Positions 32,722 through 43,791 of a stretch of 64,000 bases of DNA are shown piece by piece (positions within the stretch are counted from its first letter, which is position 1; every line of letters starts with the position of its first letter). Location of the stretch: assembly GCA_031763025.1 (NCBI GenBank), contig JASSKH010000030.1, positions 4,951,495 to 5,015,494 on the forward strand, in the 5' to 3' direction. A program made the position numbers and the translations under genes. Origin of the DNA: Macrocystis pyrifera (taxonomy: Eukaryota; Sar; Phaeophyceae; Laminariales; Laminariaceae). The notes beneath the pieces were generated by a model. That model was given only the letters and a program-made list of their open reading frames with translations, searched no databases and was not told the origin of the DNA.

Positions 32722-34300
32722 TGGTGTACCAACCAAGATGCTCACAATCATTCGCAATTTTCACGAAGGCATGCGGGCTCGCGTGCGTGCGGATGACGGT
32801 GAACACTCGGACTGGTTCAATGTAACCCAGGGGCTGCGGCAAGGCTGCGTACTATCGCCGGTACTGTTCGACGTGTTCTTCGCCGCTGCGATACACATCG
32901 TGCTGGTACGCCTCAGCAAAGACGAATGCATCGTAAGCGATTTGGTTCGTCTCGAAGAGGACAGGGTTGTCGGAAAAGAGGAACCGTTGGCATGCGTGCA
33001 AAGGGCTGTGTGGGGCATGTTGTATGCAGACGACGCGGGAATAGTCTCGAAGTCGGCGGAAGGCCTTGCAAGAATGATGACAGTCATCGTGACTGTCTTC
33101 GAAGCAGTAGGTCTCACGGTATCCGAGAAGAAGACAGAGACGATGCTCCTACGAACACCGGATCAGACGTTTACCACCTCACCGCTCGCGATCGAAGCTG
33201 CAGGCCAAAAGTATAAACAGACGACCCAGCTTTTATACCTAGGAGGCATTATCCACGAGAACGCTGACCTCTCCTTAGAAATCGAGCGACGAATCCGTCT
33301 GATGCGGGCATGCCTCAAACGGTATGGTCCGGAATTGTACGATAGGACGAACGCACCGCTTAGTCTGAAAGTCCGGATGCTGAAGGCCGAGGTGATTGAG
33401 ACCTTGCTGTACGGTTGCGTGACGTGGGCCCTCAATGCGGACCACTTCGCCAAGCTTCGATCAGCCCACCACGAAGTCCTTTTGCGAGTCATTGGCTTCC
33501 AGCGCCGACTACGCACCGACCACACCACCTTCTCGTATGCGAAGGCACTCAGGATAACACGATGCGAAAGTATTGAAACGACCATCCGTAAACGGCGACT
33601 CTTCTTTGCGGGCGCTCTGGTGCGGCAACACGAGGGGCGATTGCCCAGTCGGTTGATGTTCGGGACGATCGCTGGTGGGGGGAGCCCGAAACCAGGCGGG
33701 CAGCCCAAGACTTGGCCTAGGGCCATTGCTGAGGACCTTAGAGTGTTCAAAGCCACCGAGGGATCAACGGAAGACTCCCCCTTAGTCTTTGGAGTTGGGA
33801 CCGCACTGTGGCCCACTGCAGCAAAACAGACGGGAAGGTGGTACCGGGGAATCCTCGAAGCAGCTGAACAGTTCATGGGCAGGTGGCACGAGACTGAGGC
33901 AAAGCTGAGTAGACAGCGCCGTGCATCCGCTGCGGGTAGTGTTAGAGGGAATGGGGGGAGGGGTAACAGCAGGAGGGGTAGAAGGAACACCGTACAAGTG
34001 TATGGGGGCAGGGGGGGGGACAGGAGGAGTAGAAGGGAAACCGCGGTAGAAGAGAGTAGCAGAGAGACCGCAGATAGGGTAGCAAGGTACCAGGCCGACT
34101 AATTGGACTTTTCCTTGCTACTCGTACCGCCAACTGCTGCGGCCGTTCGGTATGTATTGGCTTGGTGCTTTGATTTTTTTTTCCATGAATTAACTTTTTC
34201 CTATATATTTTCCCCTTCTTATCCTTATGAAAGAAGTACTACATAGTGGGTGGGTGACGAGCGTATTTTGGCCCACTCATTATTTCTCTTTTTACGTAGT
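32722..34300 (+). mobile_element. LINE-1 copy 1, 5'-truncated
   Basis: Starts inside the reverse transcriptase domain relative to copy 2 at 55.6 kb and includes ~200 bp of 3' flank shared with copy 2 (CTATGCTACTCGT-like end, GACGAGC). Further 3'-tail fragments of this family are at 58160-58260, 59455-59540 and (minus) 60700-60790. Confidence 0.8.
32738..34102 (+). CDS. LINE-1 reverse transcriptase, C-terminal part (454 aa)
   Basis: Non-LTR retrotransposon ORF2 protein, truncated at the N-terminus. Visible: [14 protein letters not shown], motif [13 protein letters not shown] (residues ~30-41), catalytic YADD ([11 protein letters not shown], ~95), [12 protein letters not shown] (motif D), [20 protein letters not shown] (motif E), then the thumb-like [12 protein letters not shown] and LLYGCVTW. 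Endonuclease and RT motifs 0-A are absent. Ends with a basic Arg/Gly-rich tail and TAA... the stop at 34100. Uninterrupted frame suggests a young or recently truncated copy. It cannot be autonomous. Clade (RTE-, CR1- or L2-like) not resolvable without a tree. Confidence 0.85.
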   Translation: MLTIIRNFHEGMRARVRADDGEHSDWFNVTQGLRQGCVLSPVLFDVFFAAAIHIVLVRLSKDECIVSDLVRLEEDRVVGKEEPLACVQRAVWGMLYADDAGIVSKSAEGLARMMTVIVTVFEAVGLTVSEKKTETMLLRTPDQTFTTSPLAIEAAGQKYKQTTQLLYLGGIIHENADLSLEIERRIRLMRACLKRYGPELYDRTNAPLSLKVRMLKAEVIETLLYGCVTWALNADHFAKLRSAHHEVLLRVIGFQRRLRTDHTTFSYAKALRITRCESIETTIRKRRLFFAGALVRQHEGRLPSRLMFGTIAGGGSPKPGGQPKTWPRAIAEDLRVFKATEGSTEDSPLVFGVGTALWPTAAKQTGRWYRGILEAAEQFMGRWHETEAKLSRQRRASAAGSVRGNGGRGNSRRGRRNTVQVYGGRGGDRRSRRETAVEESSRETADRVARYQAD

Positions 34301-34589
34301 TAAGTGTTCACCGGGATGCATATTATAGTTCCCTTTTTCCTTATCGTTTCTTCCCCCTTGCACGTCCCATTTGGCTCATGCTCGGGGTAAGTATGTGTCT
34401 GAGCTTTGGCTTCCCATTTTATTTATTTATTTGGGATTCTTCTCATTTTCTTTTTCTTTTTCTTTTTCGGTTTGGTTTCTTTGTTGCTTCTCTTTCTTTA
34501 CGGTGTATTTTGGTTGCTGGCGCATGTATGTATGTTGTGTCGGCCGCACCTAGTGCGAAGGCATGGTATTGCGTAGGCCATAAATGCAT

Positions 34590-34725
34590 TACGGTGTGTT
34601 ATCTCTGTGTCGTGGTCTGTGACCACAGAGCTCGTATCTTTCTAGGGTGAAGAATCAACACGGACACTGGGCTTGCTGGATGTCGACGAGTAGAAGAACG
34701 GTTTAATGTGAAGAACACACACACA
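34590..34725 (+). repeat. Repeat R5 fragment
   Basis: TGTGTCGTGGTCTGTGACCA, GGACACTGGGCTTGCTGGAT, CGACGAGTAGAAGAACGGTT, AATGTGAAGAACACACAC. Confidence 0.7.
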
Positions 34726-34809
34726 CTGTACGGTAAACACAAAAACCTATATAGATACAACTATAATTACGATTTTTGAGGTCGTTGTCACTTGCTAGCT
34801 CTTGGCAGA

Positions 34810-35010
34810 CAGACCGACTGATAGACAGCTCTTCGCAAACAACCCTTCTTCTTTGAAACAGCCGAACAGCCAAACAACCTTTCTTCCTTCTTTGAAACAG
34901 CCGAAATGCCACAAACAACATTTTTCTTCTTTCTTCTTCGCCAAACAGCCCAACGACCTTTTCTTCTTTCTTCTTCCGCAAACTGCCAACCAAAGACAGC
35001 TCTTCGCACG
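34810..35010 (+). repeat. Pyrimidine-rich minisatellite
   Basis: Degenerate units of TTTGAAACAGCCGAACAGCC / CCTTTCTTCTTTCTTCTTCGC, ending ~40 bp before the acceptor at 35050. Confidence 0.65.
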
Positions 35011-35050
35011 GCGCCTAAAAGAGCCGTCTCGCCTTCGACGAACGGCATAG

Positions 35051-35424
35051 ATAGGTGCAGCTGTCGGCAGCCAAGCTGCTGCTGTCGGTGGCGAATCTGC
35101 TGGTGCTGCAACCCCCGCCTCTCCCTTCTCCACGCCCCCTAAGCTCACCTCCCCCTCGTCGAGAGGCGCGTGGTCCTCGCCCTCTGGCAAGAGAGCGGCA
35201 AGGACAAAGACCGACCTGGTGGCGGCTGTTGTTTGCGACCAGTGCACGGATCAGCACTTGGTCAAGAACTCCGCGCCTGGTGGCAAAAACGTGGCCTTCG
35301 CCACCTGCAAGGATCTCACGTGCGTGGTGGCGGGATCATCCTGACAGGGCAACCGACTGCGAGTTCTGTGCTCGCCCGATCAAGGAAGGGACTGTCTCGT
35401 ACTCCCTCGAGACTGCTGACAGTG
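35051..35424 (+). CDS. Zinc-finger-like protein, exon with internal frame conflict
   Basis: Acceptor GGCATAG|ATA and strong donor CAGTG|GTGAGT (35425). The first part reads Ala/Ser/Pro-rich (ATPASPFSTPPKLTSPSS) and then VVCDQCTDQHLVKNSAPGG, KNVAFATCKDLTC, hitting TGA at 35342. One base further, the overlapping frame reads DRATDCEFCARPIKEGTVSY up to the donor and joins the next exon in phase (Cys-x2-Cys ... His-x4-His-x2-Cys). Two CxxC pairs and spaced His/Cys suggest a composite zinc finger. The conflict at ~35335-35345 means a frameshift, a sequence error or an unrecognised intron. No family assigned. Confidence 0.45.
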
Positions 35425-35594
35425 GTGAGTATCTTACGTCTATTGTGCATGCTGTATGTTGCCAGTACGTTTTTTTTGGGGTTTTCAATTGCCTTTTTGC
35501 ATGCAATCCTACGTCAAAGCGTTTTGTTTTTTTTTGACTCATCCATGCTCGTTCTTTCCCCTTCGTGCGTTGCGTCGGCTCCTCTTACACACAG

Positions 35595-35686
35595 TGCACG
35601 CGAACGCGCACATGCACAACTGTTTGCGGGACGTGAACGAAGGAACGGAGGATTCAGCTGTCGCCGTCACCGCTGCACGGAACGAC
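35595..35686 (+). CDS. Zinc-finger-like protein, next exon
   Basis: Acceptor TTACACACAG|TG (two bases complete the Val/Gly codon begun at 35424) and donor AACGAC|GTGAGT, 92 nt. Reads HANAHMHNCLRDVNEGTEDS then AVAVTAARND. The H-x3-H-x4-H-x2-C cluster could complete a zinc site with CEFC of the preceding exon. Next exon not found; the following intron is dominated by CTG repeats. Confidence 0.5.
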
Positions 35687-36076
35687 GTGAGTGCTGCTGC
35701 TACTGTGGTGCATTTTCGGTGCATGCACACGATTTCTGTGTGTACATGTTTTGGTGACCCCACGTACTCATTTTTTGCTCGTTTTCGGCTGCCGCTGCTG
35801 CTGCTGCTGCTGTCAGCGCCACGCCATGAGTGCTGCTGCTGCTGTGCACCTGCTTCTCCTGTGCACTCGCTGCTGCTGTAGTGCTGCTGCGTTGTTGCCG
35901 TGCTGTTCACCTGCTGCTCCTGTGCAATTGCTGCTGCTGCTGTATGTAGTGCTGCTGCGTTGTTGCCGTGCATCATGCTGGAAGCGTACATATTTTCGGA
36001 TCGTCAATTCCGTAGGTTTTGCGATGGCGGCATACCAGGGTACATGCTTTTGTTCTTCCTTATTTTCATATCGTTG

Positions 36077-36117
<41 letters not shown>

Positions 36118-37101
36118 ACGCTGCCAACGCTGCCAACGCTGCGGCGATTCGTTGCAGCTTCTGCTGCTGCTAATGCTGTGGCTGCTTCTGCTGCTGCTGC
36201 TGCTAATGCTGCCGCAATATCCACTGAATGTTCGTACGTATGTACTCGGATTACTGTTTTTCTTGGTCGTTTTTTTAATCAAATTCCTTTTGATACGTGA
36301 AAAAATATTTTTGTCGTTTTGCTCCTGCATTTTGCGTACGTACTGCAATTTCTCGTTTTTGGCTTGGTTATTTTCATATATATCGTTGCTATGCTGCTGC
36401 TGTGGTGCTGCTGCGTTTTTTGTTGCCGTACATCATGCTGCACTTTTGTGTGTACATATTTCGGTATCGTCAATGAAATTCCGTAGGTTTTGCGATTGCG
36501 GCATACCAGGGTACATACTTTTTTTCTTCCTTATTTTCATATCGTTGCTACGTATGCGGTTGCTGCCAACGCGGATTATTGTTTTTATTGGCCATTTTTG
36601 TACCCAACTGTTTTTTTTTATACGTAAAAAAAATATTTTGGTCGTTTTGCTCCTGCATTTTGCGTACGTACTACTTTTTCTCGTACTTTTTTTCTTCCTT
36701 ATTTTCATATCGTTGCTACGTATGCGGTTGCTGCCAACGCGGATTATTGTTTTCATTTCCATAACCGTTGTCGTTGCCGGCACTGCTGCTTTCTCTCCTG
36801 TCCCAAACCTTCCTTTAAACAACAGCCTGTATGTTGTATATCATCCACATGCCAAGCACTACTCCACTCTCTCCCCACACTGATGAAATATGTTATTCTT
36901 ATTATTAGATGAATGTCATTCTTACTCTTGCGTCACCCGATCTTACGTTTCACATTACATTCATAAATAAACGCGATTATTACATCCTTCACCGTTTCTT
37001 ACACAAATACATTTAGTTTGGTTGGCTTTGGGCTATGTCGCCAATTAATTGCAGTTATATGTACACGAAACGACGGAATACCCACTCCGAAGGAAAGCCT
37101 T
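35687..37101 (+). other. CTG-rich intron with internal direct repeats
   Basis: CTG tracts at 35796-35815, 35830-35845, 35868-35890, 36079-36115 and 36160-36210. A ~200-bp unit (GTACATATTTTCGG...CATACCAGGGTACAT...TTCATATCGTTGCTA) recurs at 35985, 36450 and partly 36690. Long Leu-rich frames here are artefacts of CTG. Confidence 0.8.
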
Positions 37102-37156
37102 GTATTCCCTATATTTATCAACAATAGTTGGTCCTATTTACTATGGCCCCCCGTAA
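37102..37156. mobile_element. MITE family M1, right half only
   Basis: ATTCCCTATATTTATCAACA ... TATGGCCCCCCGTAA followed by TA. Confidence 0.7.
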
Positions 37157-37457
37157 TAGTACGTTCGTACATATCATACACGACCTGCTGTGTGTGTTCT
37201 TGTGGGTACGACTCACTCTAACGAAAATTAGATGTTGTACCTGGTACCTGGTACGTATATATGTGCGATAGCGAGCGCTAGACCACGTACACATATTCAC
37301 AGCAGCATGAGCGAATTGTACAGATCTATATATATATAGACACATATAAAACTCGAGAATATCGCGATATTTGACCTTTAGAGCCGAATTATGTGCCTGA
37401 CGAGTTTTATACGGACGTCGGGTGTAGGCGATATTTTCGCTGTACGTGGTCCGCAAC

Positions 37458-37505
37458 ACACAAATATATGCTTGGGGTATTTTTACCCCAAGCATATATT
37501 TGTGT
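37458..37505. repeat. Perfect 22-bp hairpin, TTTT loop
   Basis: ACACAAATATATGCTTGGGG (left arm starts 37458) and its exact complement (37484-37505). Stem long enough for a small-RNA precursor, but MITE origin is equally possible. Confidence 0.9.
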
Positions 37506-37607
37506 TCTCTTTTTTGTTGGTAGAGCCGAATTTTGTAGACAAGATTGGACACACCTCAGACATAGCCTGTCTCCTGTACTCCGTCATCCGATCATCACGA
37601 CGCCGCC

Positions 37608-37919
37608 ATGAGCAACAACAGCGGCGGTGGACGCGACGACTTGGTTGAATGCATAGGGCAGACAGGTTCTCCCGTGGTCGGGGACGGGCGGATGCCCGGG
37701 ATGCCCGGGTTTAGCGACACCAGTCCAGAATCCAGTGTTCCGGCTAGGCGTCTCGACTATGGGGTCGCCCCAAATCCATGCCCCCAACAAGCCGTGCCAC
37801 CCACCCTATCCGGCAACAAGCGGGTAGCGGTCGGCGCGCCGGATGCCCGGACAGGAGGAGGAGCCGCTTGGCGGCCACTTCATGTCGGCGCCATCGCCGT
37901 AACATGGGTTCTGGTGTGA
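37608..37919 (+). CDS. Open frame of 103 codons, unrecognised
   Basis: ATG in good context (GCCGCCATGAGC), 103 codons and TGA. GC-rich compared with flanks: MSNNSGGGRDDLVECIGQTG, then Met/Gly/Pro-rich (GDGRMPGMPGFSDTSPESS), ending HVGAIAVTWVLV. The GGATGCCCGG word occurs three times inside. Could be a first exon or a gag-like start of a retroelement; no homology claimed. Confidence 0.3.
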   Translation: MSNNSGGGRDDLVECIGQTGSPVVGDGRMPGMPGFSDTSPESSVPARRLDYGVAPNPCPQQAVPPTLSGNKRVAVGAPDARTGGGAAWRPLHVGAIAVTWVLV

Positions 37920-39786
37920 ACTCTACCTACCACAGCAGCAGCAGCAGCAGCCACGTCCTCTAGCCCATGTGATGTACATACGTGCTTGACTTGCTGGAGG
38001 ATGACGTGGACTGTCACCTAATTAATCAGACTCTTCATAGTACACCCAAGTTTTATATCTCAGGTGCTTCTGGCAAAAAAGGCGATATTGAGTTTTATAT
38101 CGAGGGATTTGCCAATACGGAAATCGCGATATTGAATTTGACGTAAAGATTCGAAATATCGCCCTCTCTTGAGTTTTATATATGTCTTATACGAGGACCA
38201 TACTGCTGTACCAGGGATTCAGACTTGAGACAGGCCGGGGGCGCTGCTGTTGTGCTGCGTGCAGCACGCGCATATTTTAGTTAGGCGTGCAGCACGCACT
38301 GGAGGCGTAACGCAACCTGCAGGGACCCCCCGGAGGGCTGGCTGCCCGGCTGCCCCTCGTAGGACCCCCCTGAGCGCCACCGCGGAGGCCACACACCATT
38401 ATTAGATAAAAACGCAAAATGCACGCCCGAAAAAAGCACTTCAGTGAAGTGTTTTGGCCGAGAAACATTTCAAACTCGAATCCTAGGAAAAGAAGTACAC
38501 ATATCCCACTACGTACAGCAGTCTTTTGCAGTTCAAAAAGGAAGAACAGAAACGTCAGGGGTGTGAGGGGTACCACTCTGTCCATAAATATAAAAAAAAA
38601 AATTACTTGATGATAGTAGTAGAAAGTTCCTTATATTTCGGGACAGAGTGATACAGCTACAGCGAACAGCGGTACAGCAGCAGTGTAGTGTTAGCAGAGA
38701 GAGTACGTACAGCAGTATACTCGTATAGTTCTGAATTTCAAAAACAGCCGCGCAGCTACGCCACACACGCACACATCTTTACACGAGGTGCAGCAGTAAA
38801 AACAGCAGTAGCGGTACCAAAGTGGGCCGCACTTCAAGCTCTGCCTTCCCGTCGCGACACCCACGGTGCTTGTTTACGTGTGCGTGCGTGTGTCTCAAAC
38901 GTCCTGAACGGCATTCGGCATCGGGCGCTGTATCAACGGCTGAGTATATACGTATATAGAGCCTATCTGACAATAAACGAGTCACACGCGTGAAAAAAAA
39001 ATGAGTGTTGTTCTGCAGTACAGGCGGTGACATACGAGCAGTAGTATGACTACTTGCGAGTACGAGTACTGCTGCTGCTCTGTGCGGTGCTGCTGTTGCT
39101 GCTGCGCTGTACGGCCTGGTCTCGAAAAGTATCCTGCGCACCCCGATCGATGCATGCTGTTCGTAGCCTACAAGTACTACAGCAGTACAGGAGATCTGAT
39201 AGGAAAACGAGCAATAAGAAAGGCAGGCTTGAGATTATAAAATCGGGAGTTAAACCGAAGTTACGTTAGTGTAGAACGCACCCATTCTCAAATAAGAAAT
39301 CCAGCCCGGAGCAGCTGTTTCTTATATGGTGGCCTGTACCCGTACTACATATAGCCTGCCAGGTACCTCTTACCTGTCGTTCTCATACATACGTAAACAC
39401 GATCTAACAGTGCGGTACAAGTATAAGTACCTGGTATCATGCGATGACCACACCCTGGACCGAAGACAATGCCCCCTGCAATAGCACAATAGAATATGGT
39501 GCAAGGGACGGGTCTACCTACTGTCGTCGGCAATCGCTATCGATTGGCACGGTCTCGATTTATTGTCGTCGGTAATGTCTGTCGATAGGTCATGTCCGCA
39601 AGGTATTGTTCAGGCAGGAGTTTGCTGCAGCATCTCGGCTGAAAGCTATTGTCGCCGAATATGGCTATCATGCAGGCCTGTTGATAACGGGCGGGAGACA
39701 ATGTCGAGAGAAACACAAGCTGCTGTGAGCTCAAGCTTTATTTTTACCAATCCGCCGGAGGATAAAAAATAAAAAATAAAAAAGAA
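37920..39786. other. No gene supported
   Basis: A CAG run at 37936-37952, a GC-rich block at 38300-38400 loosely like 5260-5345, CAGCAGTA/GTACAGCAGTA words at 38690-38830, and TACCTGGTA at 39428. Confidence 0.45.
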
Positions 39787-39975
39787 GCTGTGATGAACCT
39801 CTTTCAAGTCACCGTCGCGCTCTGGTAAGCACGAACCAGCCGAAGATGTAAACGCAGCGTGTTAAACTAGCGATGTGTTTTCCGTTCCGATAGACATCTA
39901 ATAGATATTAGAGTGACTGGAAACCCGGGAACCAGGAAACGCTTGGGTACCAGCGTCCCCTTAACACCGTCGGGA
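39787..39975. repeat. Repeat R3, copy 2
   Basis: GCTGTGATGAACCTCTTTCA ... GGTAAGCACGAACCAGCC ... AAACGCTTGGGTACCAGCG; pairs with 9337-9520. Confidence 0.8.
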
Positions 39976-40479
39976 GTGGCCTGATACACTCCCCACGTGC
40001 GGTCTAACTGAAGCGCCCAGCAGTCGTCGTTTGGGTCATGCATGGCTGACTAGGTTCGAAGACAAAAACAAAACAAAACGATTGCTGCGGTTTTTTAGGC
40101 TGATGCTTGTTGTAAAACAGTATTCCGCAATTGATACCGGTAATAATGTACAACGGTAGTTTCATCAAACACCAGACACTTCGTTCATGGTGCCTGTTTT
40201 CGGTTGACGAGTCCCTTGAAAAGCTTGTTAGCCATGCATGACTCACACGACGACTGCTGGGCGTGCACGTCCAGTTTTCAGTTAGACGGCACGTGGGGAG
40301 TGTGTTGGGCCACTTCCGAGGTATTGGTGGTGCATGACAATCCCCTCAAACTCTTCGTGCGCCTCACCTTGACTGTGTTTTCGAAAAAATACCTCTAATT
40401 CGCGGAGATACGTGTTTTCTACAATTTTAGTGTATGGATTGAACAACCCCGAGCTACGAGGTGTTGTTTTTCGAGCTAT

Positions 40480-41300
40480 TACAAATCCCAGGGAATTCTG
40501 AACGGCTTCGCAAAACAGAAAAAGGCTGTTCGTGACCGATCAAATTTATTTCTTCTTTTGTTCGCTCGCACGATGGGATATGTACAGCAGTCCACGCTCC
40601 TCGTAGGTTGCCGCGCTGTCGCGCGCTCTCTCTCGTGCGCTGGCGGTACACTATTGTAACTGCTGTTTTGATATCCAGCGCACAGGCTGCCAAAACCGCG
40701 ATTTTTGTGATACTGGTGGTTCACATTGTCTTTGCAGCAGCTCATAACAGATAAGGAGGCCCGAGCGCCTCAATCTTGAATTTCGACATCGAGAAAGTAG
40801 CTCCAATCCATGCAAGGCTCGTTACAAGGCTGTTCATGTCCGACCAAGCTTTTTTTTTGCTCGCACTATGGCATGTGTACGGCAGTACGATCTCCAGATT
40901 TGCTGCGCCCCCGACACGCAAGCGCACTCGCTTGATCATCTTCGCGACTATTATTAATAATAGTACTCAATCTGGTCAAAACAAACAAACAAAAAAACGA
41001 AAATATCGGCGCTGGCGGGTCGTATGTGCGGATTGAAATTGGATTATAAATAGTGCACAGCGATGATTTCATGTATATACCTAGCTTCTTGTTGTTTTTT
41101 TCGCTTCTTGTTTTTTCGATGCAAGAAACCTCGAGGAATCTTGGACAGCCTCGTAGCAGAGGCTGTTCGTGGTCGATCAAGCTCATTCCTTCGCTCACAC
41201 GATGGGATGTGTACAGTCCACTCTGTAGGCGGGCTGCAGCCTCGCCACGCGCTCTTTCGCGCTCGTTAGCGGGCGCTAAATGTCTTGATCTCGAGAGCAC
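40480..41300. repeat. Three dispersed copies of a ~190-bp repeat (R8)
   Basis: 40490-40690, 40780-40900 and 41120-41290 share AGGCTGTTCGTG.CCGATCAA, TCGCTC.CACGATGGGATGTG, TACAGCAGTCCA and a GCGCTCTCTC...GCGC block. The middle copy is truncated. CTATTATTAATAATAG (40948) lies between. Confidence 0.65.
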
Positions 41301-41689
41301 AAACTCCCAAACCCGGACTACAAGCCATCTTGATAATGTATTCCCCTATATGGTTCCCAATTTGGTCGCCGCCGAACAGTCGTAGGCCGGAAAACGCTTC
41401 TAATTAATGTAGGAAGAATATTGTTGTGATCACGTGCATATGTCAGTACTAAATGAGTGATCAGCAGCAACGAATGGGTGTGAGTTATATCGTGAGGAGG
41501 AGTTTCAAGGTGGGATGCCTCAGCAACAAGGCGGTGAGCATCATGGGGGTCAAGTGTGTGGGCTAAGTGGGAGCACCATGGGGGTTACGTGTGAGAATCA
41601 TGGGGTTCAAGCGTTTTTCAAGGTTGGTTGTGTGGTCGGCGATGCTCCGTGTTGGTCATATCTGATCGTCTACACCCTTCACGTATAGG

Positions 41690-42640
41690 TGATGGATCGC
41701 TGCCGCTACACAAACAATGGCCCCGAAGACGTGTTCGTCGATGGTCAATGTCGATCAAACTACACTGGCCACTCTGTCTATCGGTAAGACATGGTCCGCA
41801 ACAATAGATTTTCGGTAGTTTGGGCAATAGGCCGCTACTGCTTGCTGCTGTAGTATCATGAGATAGACGTGTGCAGTGCTTACACCTTGGACAACAGAAA
41901 ACACACAGAACCTTGCCGCTACAGCAGTAGCCCCGAGCAAGCGCATACCAGTGGACATCGTTAACCACAATACACTGGAAGCGGTTTCTATCGATATACG
42001 ATGTCGAACACAACAGACTGGCAACGCTGCCTATCGATAGACATTGTGAACCGTAACAGACTGGCAACGCTGTCCACCGATAAATATTGTCAGGGAACAA
42101 AACATTTCCAGCAATTGACACGATATGCCATTGCTCTAACAATGGAGTCACAAGATTGTCCAGATGGCCAATATCCTGAACAGCAGTAGATGTTGGGGAA
42201 GCAACCGCGATAGACATTGTTTGAACAATCATTTTATAGGCCAAAAACGTTTGCCTACATCGAAAACTATTGCCAAAACCTGTTGCATACCGTGGGATGG
42301 TGTATATCGATCCCCATTGTTGACGACCGCCGTCAACAAATAGATCGGCATTTGTGTTTAAACTATAGCCATCGCCACCCACGATACATTATTGGGCGTG
42401 TGTCCACGTGTCCAGAGACACGAGTAGGCTATGTGGAATGTGTGCGACGAGTTATCCTTGAGATGGCTATCGATCTATCGATGGATAGCTGGCACAGTGG
42501 CCGGCAATGGCTGGATGGACACGAGTTCACCATCCATTATTAATAACATCAACTGGTTAATATTTACTAACGAATGTGTCTAACTTGTGTTCGACAAAGT
42601 GTCTATCGATCGTCGTCGACAATATACATATATCGATAGG
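41690..42640. repeat. Degenerate minisatellite, ~55-bp unit
   Basis: Units built on CTGGCAACGCTG.CYATCGATA and GACATTGT...CAACAGA; clearest at 41990-42110. Flanking units are strongly diverged. A similar GTCGTCGG.AAT.GCTATCGAT stretch occurs at 39520-39600. Confidence 0.6.
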
Positions 42641-43382
42641 GAAGCCAAAGACCACCATTGACGTGTCGACTATTTATAGGGTGTGTAACCATGAGATGTA
42701 GACTTCCCTAATCCTCGGTGTTACCAGAACGCCCGGGTCCGCTTGTCGCGTGCACAGGTGTACCGCGGTGGCATTTGGTTCATTCGGTGAAACAGGAATC
42801 AATCACCCTGTACGAACAAGTATTAGAACTTCGTAGAAAAATAATCTCCAGAAATAACGTCTCAAAAATTTCCCATAATAATAGTTGGTCTTATACCTAC
42901 CTGGTAGCAAGTTTCATGCTTGAGATACATAATTCTGAATCACGGTTAAAAAAAAAAAGTTGATCAACTTCCGTACATAGTACCAGGTACATTTTCTCGT
43001 ACCACGATAATACCCACCAAACGACCAGTGCAAAAACTGCTGGGTTCAAAAAGTAAACCCGGGAGGAAACGGAAGGAGGGACATCACCATAGGAAACGGC
43101 GCAGCACGTCGTCGTTCGCGCCACGCGTAGCGACACGAGTACAGCGCAGCAGCAGGTCATGCCACGCAGCTAGCAGTACAAAATTGCTGGGAGCGCGCTT
43201 GTTACGGGAGTAGCTGTTCGTCTTAGCGGTATGAGGCTTTGGGGCTTTGGTTCGACGTGGACCATTGTCGTACTACGTTATCAAGTAGCAGTGGGAGGCA
43301 CCAATATCGGAACACACCAGCAGCAACAGCAGCAGCAGCAGCAGTGATGAAAAGTTGTTAACTTGCTGTAGATTGCTCTCAC
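42641..43382. other. No gene seen
   Basis: Two TACCWGGTA words (42898, 42981) 83 bp apart; CAG repeat at 43318-43344. Confidence 0.5.
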
Positions 43383-43568
43383 CGGTGTCGTTTAGCTTGA
43401 CCACGATGCCCTCCTTTTCCGCCAGGGCAGACAGCGCCGGTGCCGTTTTGTCCGGGCTGGACTTGAGAGCGATGTGTTTGTTGTTGTCGTTGAAAACTTC
43501 CTGCAGTCCCGTGGCCTCGTACACTCGGCGTTTTAGCCTCTCGCTCCCCGCCACGGCCGACCGCATGG
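43383..43568 (-). CDS. Candidate exon, unrecognised
   Basis: Minus strand: acceptor CAACACAAG|CC and donor CGACACCG|GTGAGA (43382), 186 nt. Reads MRSAVAGSERLKRRVYEATG, LQEVFNDNNKHIALKSS, then PALSALAEKEGIVVKLND. Codons are GC3-rich against an AT-rich flank. The ATG after the acceptor could also be a start. A helical, basic start followed by a mixed alpha/beta-like segment; family unknown. Neighbouring exons not found. Confidence 0.5.
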
Positions 43569-43743
43569 CTTGTGTTGCGGTATAGGAACGCAAAGATCGC
43601 GGCGCCAGTAGAGTATCCTGGCCTTATCGTGTGATGCCGTAGGGAAGCCCAGCCGTAGTGGCACACCTGGCCAAGCAAGTGCTTTGCAGTTTGCTGTACG
43701 AGCAGCCAGCACACATGCGGTGTAATCAGACCTTTCGTTACCG

Positions 43744-43791
43744 TGATCGCGATCAATGGGAATGACTAGTCATTCCCATTGATCGCGATCA
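43744..43791. repeat. 48-bp perfect palindrome
   Basis: TGATCGCGATCAATGGGAAT... mirrored exactly around ACT|AGT at 43767/43768, no loop. It contains the word CAATGGGAATGA, also in the hairpin at 44110. Confidence 0.95.

Noticed and set aside
35900..36883. 327-codon Cys/Leu-rich frame
   Set aside because: Translation of CTG microsatellites and T-rich intron sequence.
41618..42382. 254-codon minus-strand frame
   Set aside because: Lies in a degenerate satellite and has no codon structure; Cys/Arg-rich composition is typical of random open frames.
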